From Anisodus tanguticus (lineage: Eukaryota; Streptophyta; Magnoliopsida; Solanales; Solanaceae): a stretch of 64,000 nucleotides of DNA. Below are positions 11,971-24,045 of this stretch, in pieces. Made by a program: the position numbers and the translations under genes. The notes under the pieces were generated by a model. It made no database searches. It was given only the letters and a program-made list of their open reading frames with translations, and was not told the DNA's origin. The stretch's first letter is position 1; the number at the start of each line of letters is the position of its first letter. The stretch is taken from NCBI GenBank assembly GCA_034509755.1, contig CM067541.1, positions 2,406,001 to 2,470,000 on the forward strand, written 5' to 3'.

Positions 11971-13090
11971 TACATGAGACTCATGGACCCTTTTGTTAGG
12001 TTGGCGTATGCACCAAACCATGTCTATATGCGGGCAAAGGAATTGTGTAGATGTCAGAGGTTATGTGGGTAAATGTCTTCCACTTTTAGAAATGAAGAGA
12101 ATACTCTTTTTTAATGATTAGGCAAATGTAGGCTTAAAGACTCAAAGTCTTGAAAAATACTAAATATTTCTCATCTCTAAAGTCTTAAAACAAAAATTCC
12201 ACCCAGCCCCCAATACAAGACAAGTCTCATCCCCAAAATTTTGAAAAAGTACAAAATAGTTCATCCTTATATAATCCAAATTATAAACAAAAATAATTTT
12301 CTTTCCTCCTTTCCATGTAAAATCCCCCCTCCCTCTGAAGCTCAGGCTTTTAATTGGAAAACCACTCTTCCAATGATGGAAAATTCTCCAATTCAGTCAT
12401 TGTTATCCTAAGCTCTAAAAAATCTCATAAAACAACTCCAATTAATTTTCTCCATTACTGTAAAAGCTCACCTAATTTTCCAGCGCAAGTTCAAGCTTCA
12501 TTTGTGACATTGAATGTCTTTTGGGGAGTCATTGCGCCATTTAAATAGCTCATTCTCTCCCTACTTTGTCGTTTTAACGGGTGCTAGTTATAGCGATCGA
12601 TCAGTCTAGATTTATTATGTCGATTGCGGAATTTATTATAGTAGATGTGGATTACATCCGTGAATGGGTGTAGAACCCAAAAAATCTGAAATTGGCAGTC
12701 TTTAAATAAGATGACAATGCCCATTGTCGTGCGACACAATAATACGTATGATGACTTAGTTTGGAGTGTTATTTAAAGCAGGTCGTTAACTTGTGAGCCA
12801 GGAATGTCCGCATTAGTTATATGATTGATGTTTTTGCCTATTAGGGGGAAACCATCCTTCTTTCATATTGAATGATAGGCAGCAGGTGGAACGGTATATC
12901 CAAAAAAAAGATTTATTTAATAAGTTAACAATTCAAATATTCTAAATAACAAATTTATAATTCACAAGATTCAAATGACATTTTAATACATTATACACAT
13001 CTTTAATTTAAAATCACAAGATTCAAAAGTTTTATTTCTTAAAATTACGTGCCTAATCAAACTAAAATATACGGAGTATCATGTAACAAC
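11971..13090. other. Intergenic stretch with no recognised gene
   Basis: AT-rich spacer. Short ORFs (for example 12354-12548) have no recognisable features. No RNA gene or complete transposon end was found. Confidence 0.4.
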
Positions 13091-13094
13091 ACCT

Positions 13095-13512
13095 TTAGCT
13101 CTCACCAGTTACTATGAATCTTATGTGGGTTACAACAATTGCAGGAAACGGGAAGTAAATAAATATTACAAATTGCTAGAAAGAATAAACTAAATATTAC
13201 AACAAACTGGAAATAAGAACGATTACAAACTCCTTGTGATTTGCTGAGTCGAGTGATGACACTCTGTCTTTAAGACAAGATTGACCCCGTATATATCCTT
13301 TTACGGTGTCGGACAATAGTCTCCCAAGATACAACATCAACTTAACAAATGAGCAAAGGAAACTCAAGTGTTACTCTTGAAGAACTTTAAATATAGAAAA
13401 CTTGCTAGAGAGAAAAAAAAAAGCTTTCAAAAAATATATCAAGTGTGTTGAACAATTGAGCCAAAAGACTCAATTTATAGTGTAAGGAGATGACCCTCAA
13501 CTAGCCAACTAA
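13095..13512 (-). repeat. LTR fragment, same family as 27611-28759
   Basis: The stretch shares the order GCTGAGTCGAGTG...GACACTC, CTTTAAGACAAGATTG.CCCCGTAT.TATCC and GTCTCCCAAGATA.AAC with the LTR at 27.6-28.8 kb. It also has a TATA-like TATAAATTGAG on the minus strand near 13480. The 5' part is missing and the repeat is cut by a SINE fragment at 13529. It is a diverged, truncated LTR with no internal coding region nearby. Confidence 0.6.
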
Positions 13513-13528
13513 TGGCCTTCAATAGCCA

Positions 13529-13610
13529 TGTAAGGGTAGAGTTACGCAGATCTTACACCTACCTTGAAAGGTAGAAAGGTTGTTTCCGAAAGATCCTCGG
13601 CTCAAGGGAA
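13529..13610 (-). repeat. SINE fragment
   Basis: GGGTAGAGTTACGCAGATCT, CTACCTTGAAAGGTAGAAAG and TTTCCGAAAGATCCTCGGCTC are the reverse complement of the same Solanaceae SINE body seen at 3800-3915. Only about 80 bp remain. Confidence 0.5.
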
Positions 13611-13983
13611 AACACGAGTCCTTGCATAAATAAATTCCTCCATCTATATATACAGCCAGTAAAGTATACTACTCCTGGGAACTCCTACTGCAACTTCTGT
13701 AACCTTCATATCTACACTTACTAAGCATACATAAACCACCCCAAGTAAATAGTAGAAAACTAGGAAAAAGGAGTCATTCAGAGTGGCAAAGGGAGACAAG
13801 AAGCTTCATCATGCATCAAAGAAGAGATTCATCTCATTTTATGATTCAAGAAAATCCTGAATTTCAAACTTCTCTGAATATAAGCCTCCAACAAGCTTCT
13901 GTTTGCAAAAGCAGTCAATGAAACACATTGAAGGATATCCAAATTCCAAAACAATGAGAATCCAAATAGCAGAATCAGCGCAT

Positions 13984-15093
13984 CTACGTAAGTGCTTCTG
14001 CTCCAGCAACAATCTCCAATATCTCGCCTGTGATCTTCGCCTGCCTTTCCCGATTATAAGCAACGGAAAGGTTCCTCCTCAACTCAACCGCATTATCCGT
14101 TGCACTACTCATTGCATTCATCCTAGCTGCAAGCTCACTTGCAAATGACTCTTGAAGTGCCCTCAAAATCTGGCTATTCAAATAAAGAGGCATTAATGCA
14201 TCAAGAATCTGAGCCGGGTCTTGCTCAAACTCTAAATTTTGCACAAATGTTCCCTTTTTCACCCTCAAATGATCCCTTTCCACAACCAATTTTCCTCCTT
14301 TAGTAGTCAATTTAAAGAACTCATCTTCATCTACATCAACACTCTTCCCATTCACATTGAAAACCGATCCTAATGGTAGCAATGTATGTATAACCGGATC
14401 AGACTTAATAAATGAAACGAATTTAGTATACAAAAGCTCAACTTTATCAACGTCTTCACTTACAAACAAAGAAAAAACATCATCAGCTATAACCTGAGCT
14501 TCTTTTACTGTAGGAAAACTCTCTCCTTCAACGAACCTGTCGACATTTTTATCTTTCCTTCGACGAAAATAAGCATTACCCTTTTTACCAACACTAATCA
14601 AAGCATACTCAACACCAAGATTCATCAATTCCGCCATTCGGGTCTCTGCTTTCTTGATTATCTCACTATTAAAACCCCCACTAAGACCTCTTTCACCTGT
14701 AATAACAACAAGTGCAACTTTCTTTATTGGTCTAATTTCTGTTAAGGGTATTTCTACATCTTCTAATTGAAGCTGTTGACTGATGTTGTAGAGGAAATCG
14801 ACGAGGGTTTCAGCAAATGGTTTGCCAGAAATGACTGATTCTTGGGCTTTTCGAATCTTGGCGGCTGCGACTAATTTCATTGCTTCTGTAACTTTTTGGA
14901 TGTTCTTGATTGTGTCGATTCTTTCTCGGAGTTCACGAATACCGGAGTAAATTGAGGGTAGGGGCTGTTGGGATGATTGGAAAGTGAAATTTATGTTGGA
15001 AATGGGAAATTTCAGGAGTTGAGAAGTGAAAGAGAGTGAAGAGGAGGAGTTAGAAATAGGATTTTTTGAGGGAACACATAAGGGAGAAGCCAT
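13984..15093 (-). CDS. ATPC: ATP synthase gamma chain, chloroplastic; dithiol cysteines absent
   Basis: An intronless 369-residue protein, the central rotor shaft of plastid CF1. Residues 1 to about 48 are Ser-rich and acid-poor (MASPLCVPSK...), a typical stromal transit peptide. The mature part begins near GIRELRERID (51-60), followed by KVTEAMKLVAAAKIRKAQ. The C-terminal helix (LYLNSQILRALQESFASELA, about 303-322; AYNRERQAKITGEILEIVAG) is strongly conserved. An upstream in-frame ATG at 15207 would add 38 residues; the ATG at 15093 is preferred because it gives a standard transit peptide. Plant chloroplast gamma subunits normally carry a thioredoxin-regulated pair in a C-D-I-N-G-x-C loop. 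Here the aligned text is V-F-N-V-N-G-K-S, so F245 and S251 replace both cysteines, while the plastid-specific insertion itself is kept. This suggests a redox-insensitive, gamma-2-like isoform. The frame is intact and looks functional. Confidence 0.93.
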   Translation of the reverse strand: MASPLCVPSKNPISNSSSSLSFTSQLLKFPISNINFTFQSSQQPLPSIYSGIRELRERIDTIKNIQKVTEAMKLVAAAKIRKAQESVISGKPFAETLVDFLYNISQQLQLEDVEIPLTEIRPIKKVALVVITGERGLSGGFNSEIIKKAETRMAELMNLGVEYALISVGKKGNAYFRRRKDKNVDRFVEGESFPTVKEAQVIADDVFSLFVSEDVDKVELLYTKFVSFIKSDPVIHTLLPLGSVFNVNGKSVDVDEDEFFKLTTKGGKLVVERDHLRVKKGTFVQNLEFEQDPAQILDALMPLYLNSQILRALQESFASELAARMNAMSSATDNAVELRRNLSVAYNRERQAKITGEILEIVAGAEALT

Positions 15094-16440
15094 TGATTTC
15101 TTGATTGTATGTGAAAGGGTTTTAGATGGGTTTTGGGTTTCTTTTTTTGGTTTATCAGAATGGAGTTTTGAATAGGTTGAGCTGAGGTGCCATGTGTAGC
15201 GGAGCAATCGAGAATGGGCAACTGGATGGTTGTTAGTTATGAAATACTAGGAGCTTTTCCGGCGACAGGTCCTCCTTGTGTGCATCTGTTGGCAATTGTT
15301 CGCGATTGATGTTCGAACAGCACGAGGCTGCCTAAAATGAGGTTATAGACTCTAGGCTAATTTTTTAGCTAGCGTTTGTGAATAGATTTTTTTTTAAAAA
15401 ATGAAAATTTGATTCGGGTAAAAAATTTTAAGTTTTAAAAATGTTTGATCATAATTTTTCGAAATGTATTTTACTTTTTATTTTGAAAAATATGAAATAT
15501 TATTTATATCTATAAATTTTAAAAACTATCAAGCCTATCCAAATATATAAAACATACATACTTGCTAATCTCACATGATATTATCATAACAATTGCTAAT
15601 AACACACTTACTAGCTACTTCAATTCAAATTACAATATAAAGATTCATTTGTTAAAAAAATGATAGTAAAGCTTAGCTTGTTCATTTTATAGAAGAGATT
15701 GTTTTAATTGTAGAAATATGATAGATACGACTTTAACGGAGGAACATGATAGACATAATTAGTTGGATCATAAATAGATGAGGTTGTTTCTATAAAATAA
15801 AAAAATTTGGGATAATTTTTAAAAGTTTTGAAAATGCTAAAACATAGATCTTGGCCCAAAAACAGGTTTGAGCAAGAATTTGAGATTTGAAGATCTCTTT
15901 TCAAACTCTGTAAAAAATTTATGGCCAAACAAATATATAAAAATAAATCTTTAAAATATGCTCCCAAAATTTATGACCAAACGGGAGCTAAATATCTGAT
16001 TATTTTAAAAAGAAATAATGAATCAAAACCCTTAAACGTTATAGGATGTGGTGCAGTAGATATGACTACTTCTTCTTTAATTAGAGAGTTTTGATTCGAG
16101 TTATGGATATGGAAAATCCTGGGTAGGGATCGCTCCCTTGAATGGGCTCTACGCTGTGCGAATTCGAATATAATCGAGCTCCAATGCGGGTGTCAGTATG
16201 CCTAATTTATGTTGTTCCACTAAACTATAACTTTCAAGTGCTAATCCCCCTCTGCCGCCTCTAAACTATCACATTTTTATTACTTTCATACTTAAATTAT
16301 GTGTAATCTACTTACTCCAAAACTATTACTTTCATGTGCCAAATCACTCTTACCCCTAAATTATCATATTTTATTAGTTTCGTACTTAAACTATGAACTA
16401 GTATATATTTTGCATGAGGTGCAACTACCTAAGCAATGTG
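15094..16440. other. ATPC upstream region and AT-rich spacer
   Basis: The first few hundred bases upstream of the ATPC start presumably hold its promoter and 5'UTR; no element could be assigned with confidence. The rest is AT-rich with short homopolymers. No gene or complete transposon was recognised. 16190-16430 contains a tandem-like pair 'ctaaactat(a/c)actttca' and 'aaactattactttcatgtgcc'. Confidence 0.35.
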
Positions 16441-16740
16441 CAGGGGCGGAGCTAGGGTGACGGAAGAGGTTCATCCGAATTCCCTTCACCGAAAAATTAG
16501 ATTGTGGTCAATTATGATTTTCACTTATATATTTAGTCCATTGAACTTTCTTGACGCAATTGAGAAGCTTGGCTCAGTGGCCAAGTAGGGTCTAATTTTG
16601 TTCAAGGTCGTTGTTCGATTCTGGATATCTGCAATGTTTCCACTTTTTTTTACACCTTTGACCACAACTTTCTTTCCTATTGCATAGGAATGCATTGGAT
16701 AAAATCTTCTTCCATCATTGGAAAAAGTAAGGCCCACGTA
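16441..16740. repeat. GGCGGAGCTAGG-type dispersed repeat with SINE-like segment
   Basis: It begins CAGGGGCGGAGCTAGGGTGA, a hallmark start of a very common dispersed repeat. Inside, AGCTTGGCTCAGTGGCCAAG followed by GGTCGTTGTTCGATTCTGG resembles the A and B boxes of a tRNA-derived SINE. Related starts are at 34526 and 39404. The family name is uncertain. Confidence 0.4.
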
Positions 16741-17684
16741 TATACTAGTTGCTTATTTTCACATTGTAGGACACTTATAAAAAAAATATTTATATTAATA
16801 TTATTATTATTTTTGGATTATTTTTAGCGATTTTCAAAGATATTATATGATTGAACGGGTACCAATTCGAAAAGAAAAAACTAAAAAAAAAGTTAACATA
16901 AAATAGAAAATAAAAAAGTGAAAGAAAAAAACTCAATTTTTTAAGAAGACTCGATGAAGTAGGGGAAAAAGTAGGAAAACATGTTAAATGGAGCATGACA
17001 AAATTAGAGGTTTAAGGTTAGTTTTGCCCGCCTCGCCCCGACCCATTTATCGTCCTTCAAATTTCGTATATTTATCTTCATATTTCGAACTTCCTTGATG
17101 AAAATTTTGCCTCCGTCACTAACTGTGTAATGAGCTTGATCAACCTTGATGGAGGCTTGAAACTAAGGGGTCAGATCACAATAAAAGCTGCTTGGGAATA
17201 TACCAGGAATAGAGGAGGTGCAAAGTGATGTTTACAAGCACATTTTGCCAAAAGAGGTGAGATTTTCTTATGTTGCATCTTAGTCTAGAATTTGCCCTTC
17301 ATGTTAAAGCGAAATTATTAGTGTTGCTCAGCTTAGAAAATAATAGGCTTTTTGATTAAATTTGATATATTTTAGGTGTACCCCTTGTTAGCCCATTTGA
17401 TTATGTTTTTTCATTTGGTAGTCACATATTTTTCTTGTCCTATTTTCTGAATTCTTAATATTTGCACCCTACTTCAGTAAACATTGTAGCATAGATTGAA
17501 CTAAAAAAAATATTTGAAGAAAAGATGACTGTGGTGGAGGAAAAGTAAGATAGATGAGTCGCACTACGAAAAAATAGATAGTAACAAGAAATAAAAGGAG
17601 CGTGAATATAAATAACTAGAGACAGGAGTAAGAAAAATGCAAATATTACCTTTAAGGGATGACTTTTTTATACTTAAAAGATTT
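16741..17684. other. Spacer left of nested Copia
   Basis: AT-rich, no gene recognised. The last five bases (17680-17684, GATTT) are the left target-site duplication of the Copia element that starts at 17685. Confidence 0.4.
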
Positions 17685-17810
17685 TGTTAGAACTAGTGTA
17701 ACTTCAACCGTAATGGGTGAATACATAAGTTACTATTCACATGAATGTGGTTCATGAATGAAGCAAGTTGTAACTCCCTAGTTAATGAAAGAAGAGTTAT
17801 TAAGCTCTTT

Positions 17811-18315
17811 TTTTTTTTTTTTTGATAATCCAAGTTTCCAGGCTTGCGCCTGACTACTTCACTGGTATTACCCAGACGTCCTGGAGATGATGGGACCGGT
17901 CCTTCAGCACCCCACCACCGGGTAAATCGCGGGATGTGCTCCAGTGACCAGTTTTCTGGGAGCGTACAACTGATCAATGAGACAAGGTCAAATTCCCCAA
18001 CATGCAGAGTTTCTTCGTGCTTGCGGGGAATCGAACCCACGCTGCCCCATGCCAGAGCGCCTTTTAGCGTCCAGGCTTTGCCACTAGACTATGCCCCGGA
18101 GGACATAACTAAGGTAGGGTAAACTTTTTAAAGTGACTGATTCCACCGCATTACGGCCCCATACCCCAGAAAACCCCACCTCCGGCCTGGCCCTACGGAT
18201 TAGTATACACCGCTTGACCCTACGCGTATGGAGGGATTTTTTTTGGGGAAACACAGTTTCACTCTCGCTGATCAGAGGACTCGAACACGGAACCTCAGAT
18301 AGCAATACCCTAATG
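17811..18315 (-). mobile_element. Two-module tRNA-derived SINE inserted in the Copia LTR
   Basis: Reading the minus strand, a first module near 18310-18250 has GGTATTGCTATCTGAGG and GTGTTCGAGTCCTC. A second module near 18100-17985 has GGCATAGTCTAGTGGCAAAG (box A) and GTGGGTTCGATTCCCCG (box B). The unit ends in a run of A (T run at 17808-17823). TATTAAGCTC plus T run occurs on both sides (from 17798 and from 18316), a target duplication that defines the whole 505 bp as one insertion. It sits inside the 5' LTR, so it is younger than the Copia. Confidence 0.8.
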
Positions 18316-18354
18316 TATTAAGCTCTTTTTTTAAAGTAGGAGTTAAAGGTAGTT

Positions 18355-18380
18355 TGTTCTACTATAAAAAGGGATGACTT
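18355..18380 (+). promoter_or_regulatory. Copia LTR TATA region
   Basis: CTACTATAAAAAGGGATGA within the 5' LTR is a good TATA box about 200 bp before the LTR end, the expected place for the element's promoter. Confidence 0.5.
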
Positions 18381-18577
18381 TGAGGTCATTCCACACACCA
18401 CAAATTGAGAGAAATAAACATCATTAGATTAGAGTGTGATTATTGTGGAAAATTTACAAGACTGCACAAGTGATCTTGTAAGAAACCGTTTGGCAATTGG
18501 TGGTAGTGAAGCACATCGATCCTAGAGACGAAGGTATGTTTTATTCTGCATAAATCTCCGAGTTTATATTCCTTCAT

Positions 18578-18589
18578 TGGTATCAAAGC
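18578..18589 (+). other. Copia primer binding site
   Basis: TGGTATCAAAGC one base after the LTR end differs by one base from the usual TGGTATCAGAGC, complementary to initiator methionyl-tRNA. Confidence 0.8.
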
Positions 18590-18676
18590 ATCATAGTTAG
18601 ATGTGTTTACTTTCACCATTGTATGATTAAAACTTGGTGGATAACAGTACTTCATTTCAAAGATATTGCATGACAA

Positions 18677-21600
18677 TGTTGACACACAATTTTGTCCCAT
18701 CTTTTATGATTTTATTCGTAAATTTTAATATTTTTGACACTTTTAAAACAATTTTTAATATAGGCATATATGTGTATATATCTTATTATTATCATTATTC
18801 ACATTTTTCTATCATTTGCATCTTTATCATAACCATAGTTTTATCCATAATATTCTATGTTATATTATTTTTTTCGCAAAAATGGCATCGTATTTCCGTT
18901 TTTATCAAGCATTAAACATTTCGAAAATATTATATATTTTTTTTTATTATCACATCGTTACGTTATTTTAAATAATTCACATCTTTTACAAAAAATATAT
19001 AAATATGTTTTAATATTAAGCCCCTTTTCATATTTTTAAAATCCATAACCCATTTTTTTATTTTTCTAACCCAAAACAATTTCTAACCCATTTCATTTTT
19101 CCAACCCAATACAAATTCTACCCAAACAAACAAGCCCAAACTCCCCAATTAAATTCCCTTATACCCAAACCCACAAAACAAAATCCCAAAACCTTTCCAA
19201 GCCCAATCGGCCACCCCACCTTCCAAGTCCAACTCCCACAATCCCATTTAAAGCAAACCCACAAAATAAACTCCCAAGCACATTCCCTTATTTCACCAAG
19301 CACCAACCAAAACTCCAAGCCCAACCGGCCATTAACCCGTCGCCCCAGCCCAAAACCTTCAACCGCCGCACACCCCATACCCCCCATACCCACTCCCTGC
19401 CACCAACCCTGACACCACCACACCCCTCCCATCACTTCACCATACCCATACCCCTAAAATCCGCTTCCAAAATTCAGAATTTTCTTTACCTTTAATTCAA
19501 ATTTCAAACTCGTTCTTGGGGGGAATCCATCTATAAATACCCCATGTTGTTCTTCATTAAAGAAAAGAAATTTGAAACGGATTTTGAGAGGATTTTCGGA
19601 GGATTTTTCAGAGGATTTTTTCGGAAGACAATTCCATATATAAAATATTTGTTGTGTTCTTGATTTTAAGCATTTGCCTTCTTTGGTTGTTCAAGATACA
19701 AGTCCAAAAATAGGTCCAAGATTCGAAAGAAAAGAGGTGAGTTTCGTTCTTGAACTTGGGTTTTAAATACTTCTATTTGGCTTTGTAAACCGAATCCGAA
19801 AATCTGCTTGCGTTTTTGTTGTTGTTCTTCATTGATTTCGGGTCGGGTCGACCCGAATTGGATATGTTTTTAGAATTATTGCATTTCACATTTTTGCATG
19901 TTTGTTATCTGAAATTAGTTCAAAAATCTGATTTCGGTTGAGTATCTGATTCGGGTCGGTCGACCCGGTTTGGAAATATTTCCAGAATTCTCGCATTTCA
20001 TATTTTTGTATGTTGGTTATCTGAATTTGGCGAAAATATCTGATTTCGGGTTGGGTCCGAGTCCAAAAAAAAATCGGAAAGTCAGTAAGCCTAAATTCCC
20101 AGTCTTTCTTTTATTTTTATGTGCTATGTGTGTTTGTCGCTAATTTGGTTGTTTTTGGTTCTATTATTTTAGCATGTTTTAATCTAGTTAATATAATCTA
20201 ATTAGTTGTCTACTGGATTGAAATATGAGGTGTCTGTTCTGTCCCTAAGTCTTGGTTTGAGTTTATCCAGTTCTCAGTGTATGATTATTACTTACTCCTA
20301 GCATGTTTTGATTCTGCTAAATATCAAGTCTAGGATAATCAATTCGAAGGTTTCGTGTATGACTGGGAATCCTAAATTCTTGTTTGGTTAGATATAGGTT
20401 GTAAATATAAAATTGGCTAATCTTAATCCAGCTCTCTTAATAGGTTCATAGCCGTTTGTTATTAGCTGCTACATGTGATTGTTCTACTTGAGATGTACTG
20501 TGTAAACATACTAGTCATGTTATGTTCCGTCTTAAGATGTTATTATGTTTAGTGAACAACATGAATAGGATTATGTGTGAATCATGTATTATATGTCCTT
20601 ACTTGCTTTAAAAAATGCTACCTTTGAATGATCGTTTGATCATCCATGTCTGCCTCTCCTGACTATTGCATTAACTTCATACTTATACGATCTTGTTTGG
20701 AGGGATCATTATGCCTAATACATAGCATGACTGTGATTGTGTATTATTTGGTTTGGTTTAAACGGGTTTGCATCTCTAAAATGCTGCTCTTGATTAGTTA
20801 TCTGCTTGTTTCATGTCTATATGTGTCAATTAAACTAACCACATTTCTCCCTGCTTGCTTAAGTGTCAAAATTCATCCACTAGCATGTAAAGCTGTTTTA
20901 GGCTGTCTGGTACAATGTCATGGTTATTAAGTTGTTGAATAGGGCCTTGTGTGTGTGCTGCCTAAGCTAGTGATTATGTTGCCTTTCAAGATGCTACTCT
21001 AAAATGATCACTTGTTCATCACTTTGCCTCATATGCCAGTTGGACTATTTATATATTTGCCTTGCATATCTGGATGGATAATATCCTCATGCTAGTCTAT
21101 GTCCTCTCTAAATAATTTTTGCATCCTTAAAATAATGTTGTTGACCAGACATGTGATCATTCCTATATACATAATGCTATTACCAATCCAATGTGCTCTG
21201 TTTTGCCCTTCCCCTGTACGTGAAACTTGTTTGTATGTTTGCAAAGATCAGTAAGGATTGATTTGTTTATGTTGGCTTCTTAGGTTGTCTCCTTACCTGA
21301 TTTTTCTCTTATGATGTCCTGCTGGCTGAAATTCAAGGCAAGCTTTGGGTTAGGTTTAGCCTCCCGATAGCCGGCCATGCCTAAGGTTCTAGAAACCTTT
21401 TGATCTTGATGCGGCATCGAAATATGGATGGTGATAGCCCCCCTTTGTTTTCTTGTCTTTTAACTTTGAGGCTTAGCTTGATTATAATCGGTCTCTAAAT
21501 TCATTGTCTCTTAAAGCATTGAGTTGTTTGATGTCTCTGCTACCTGATAACTGTTTTTAATAATTGACTACGAAGTGTTCTCTTAAGTTGTTAGTTTGTT

Positions 21601-23456
21601 AAATGATATGTAATTCTTGATACTCATTTTTACCCCTCTTTCTTTGCATGATATGGGGGGAGTTCCAAATTCTACAATCCTATGATCTTTTATATGTTGA
21701 AGCAACTACCATACTTGAGAATAAAGTAGTTGATGCATGAGCTGTGCTATTGGCATACTCTATCGTTACTACTTTAGAGGCAAACTGTTGCATGTTGTGG
21801 GGGCAAATCAATGCCCCTGCTTTAATATCCCATTTTGGGTGAATTGTTGATGCATTTATGGGCCATTTGCTGTTGTATTTATCGCCAAGAGTTACTGCCT
21901 ATTGAGATAAGTTGCTGCACTTTGGGATTACTACATGCTTGACTTATATTATCGTCCATTGTGAGATGAATTACTGCTCTTTGACATTTCCTGCTGCTCT
22001 CTTCTCACTCTTGTTTGATGTTGCTTTGTTACTATATGTTTCTACTAAATTGATGCATCTTTGGAATGTCATTTTGGGCTGGTAAGTTGTTGCAGCTGCT
22101 GTCAGTTCTCCCATTTTCTGAGAAATGCAGTTTGGCTACTGCCTTATTTCAAAAAAGAACATATTGTTACACTTGATCAAAATTGGTTGATTCGAACACG
22201 ATACTACACTGGCCGATGAAAAATATCCGTCGATTTTGAGGCCTCCACAGTCGTAAAGACGGAAAATATAAATTCTGGGCAATGATGAAGACTTAAACCT
22301 TTTATTTCATCCGAGATCAACATGTTTAGTAGGCGAGGTGAATTATATATTCGCAGCCACAATGTGATTATAGTGATCTTTTTCACCCGAGAGACCAACA
22401 CGTTTAGTAGGCGAGGCAATCAAAATAAACCACATTAGTCATATGTTTGCAGCCACGACGTGATTGGAATGTTCTTTTCAAAATTTAAGTCTGAGCCCTC
22501 CGTGATCAAAACATTCACTTTGTTTTGAATACGGATATGAAGTTATTTGTATTTAACTGTTTCTAAATCGTTTGTTCTTGACAAACTTGGAGGATTAAAG
22601 TAAATAAAGGCAAGATTATTCCTCGGTGTTTATTTATTTTATTTCTTTCTTTAATTCAGCTTTTATCCCGCTTTGTATTGTAATATTATATATCGCACTT
22701 ATGTAACTATTGAAATGCTTAGAATAGGCAAACTTAGGATTAATTCATAGGGTAGTTTAAGATTTGAAACCCGTCGCTAGCTTATTTATTTGTAGGCTCG
22801 GTTAAATTCAAACTTAGAAATCCTTCGCTAGTTTATTTATTTTAGGCTCGTCACGCGTATTCAAGATTTTCAAAACAATTTTTGTCATCTTTTATTTGCT
22901 TTATTAAATCATACCGAATAAGTTTATCTTTTGTCAATTTACAATTCATTGATTCCCCAAATTTTACTTCTTTGGCATTATAAATAATTTGTTTTACTAT
23001 CAATTGTCAAATACATATTTTTTCAACTCTACATGTATTTCTCTTTAAATACCATACAAATGCATATTTAAAAAATCTCTACATGTATCTTTCTTTTTAA
23101 AATGCATCATTTACTAATTATTTGCAAACATCTTTAAATCTGTTATACTTGTAAAAACATATATTTTTCTAGTAATAATTAACCTGAGTTTGACCGGATA
23201 ACCGCAAGTTAGCGGATCTTAAAGGATGCCTAACCCCTATCCTTTAGGATAATAAAGAACCCTTACCTAGAATTTCACTAGTTTCGCAGACCTTAAAATT
23301 GGAGTTACATTGCAGCATTTAGTTTAAATATTTAGGTGTCCTAATTCACCATAAAAAATAATTAGGTGGCGACTCCTCAATTTTTTACCCAGGAATCACC
23401 CGAACACGCCGTGCCCCGCTTTGACCTGCAGAGCGGGTCGAAAATAGGGCGCGACA
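18677..23456 (+). mobile_element. Solo LTR, Tat/Ogre-type Gypsy, 4.78 kb
   Basis: It starts TGTTGACACACAATTTTGTC and ends AATAGGGCGCGACA, both hallmarks of Solanaceae Tat/Ogre LTRs. GACAA stands immediately on both sides (18672-18676 and 23457-23461), so the ends are exact. No gag, pol, primer site or second LTR is present, so this is the product of LTR-LTR recombination. A TATA box (TCTATAAATACCCC) lies at 19530, about 0.85 kb in, consistent with a U3 of that length. Toward the end are the usual AATTAGGTGGCGACTCC and CCCGCTTTGACCTGCAGAGC strings. It inserted into the Copia leader at 18676. Confidence 0.9.
22312..22480 (+). repeat. Two-copy repeat inside the Ogre LTR
   Basis: ATCAACATGTTTAGTAGGCG...GCAGCCACAATGTGATT is followed by ACCAACACGTTTAGTAGGCG...GCAGCCACGACGTGATT about 80 bp later. 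They are two diverged copies within U5/R of the LTR. Confidence 0.6.
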
Positions 23457-23544
23457 GACAAAAGTTTTTTTAAAAAACATGATTAACAAATCATATTTTT
23501 GACTGTATTATCTCCTTGTATTTGTTGCTTTCGTACTCGAGACT

Positions 23545-24045
23545 TATATTACTGAAAAGATATTTTCGAGAGATTTCTAGTGATATATTATTTGTAAGAT
23601 TTTGATATCGAATGAAGGAGATATAATTGTCAAAAGTTGGTTGTCCGAAACAGAAAGAAATTTAGAATTTCAGCTTTAACGTCCAGATTTGCAATCTGTT
23701 TTTTATCCTTATTCAGGATTCAACTATATGTGAGCCATATATCAGTGTAAAGATATTTTCGATATCTTTCTAACAGTATATTTTTTGTGAGATTTCGATA
23801 TTGAATGAAGGAGATATGAGCGTTAAAAGTTGACTGCTCCTAATAGACAGAAACTGAAAATTTCTGCACAAACGCCTGAAGTTTTGACTAACTTTTCTCC
23901 AACCATTGGCTATATTTTAGAGCAAGCCATATATCATTTAAAATATATTTTTAAGATCTTTCTGATGACATATCATATGCAAAATTTTGATATAACATGA
24001 GGGAGAAATTAACGTCTAAATTTGGCTGCTTAAAAACAAAAAAGG
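23545..24045 (+). repeat. Three degenerate tandem copies in the Copia leader
   Basis: AAAGATATTTTCGAGAGATT (from about 23556), AAAGATATTTTCGATATCTT (about 23748) and AATATATTTTTAAGATCTTT (about 23940) each introduce a unit with 'GATATCGAATGAAGGAGATA'-like text and a following 'AAAAGTTG.CTG.'. Spacing is about 190 bp. The copies lie in the untranslated leader between the primer site and gag. Repeat 3 is the most diverged. Confidence 0.6.

Noticed and set aside
13903..14148. Plus-strand ORF over the ATPC 3' end
   Set aside because: Complement of the strongly conserved C-terminal helix of the gamma subunit.
18036..18100. tRNA gene on the minus strand
   Set aside because: Box A and box B are present, but no acceptor stem pairs and a poly-A tail plus target duplication follow; it is a SINE.
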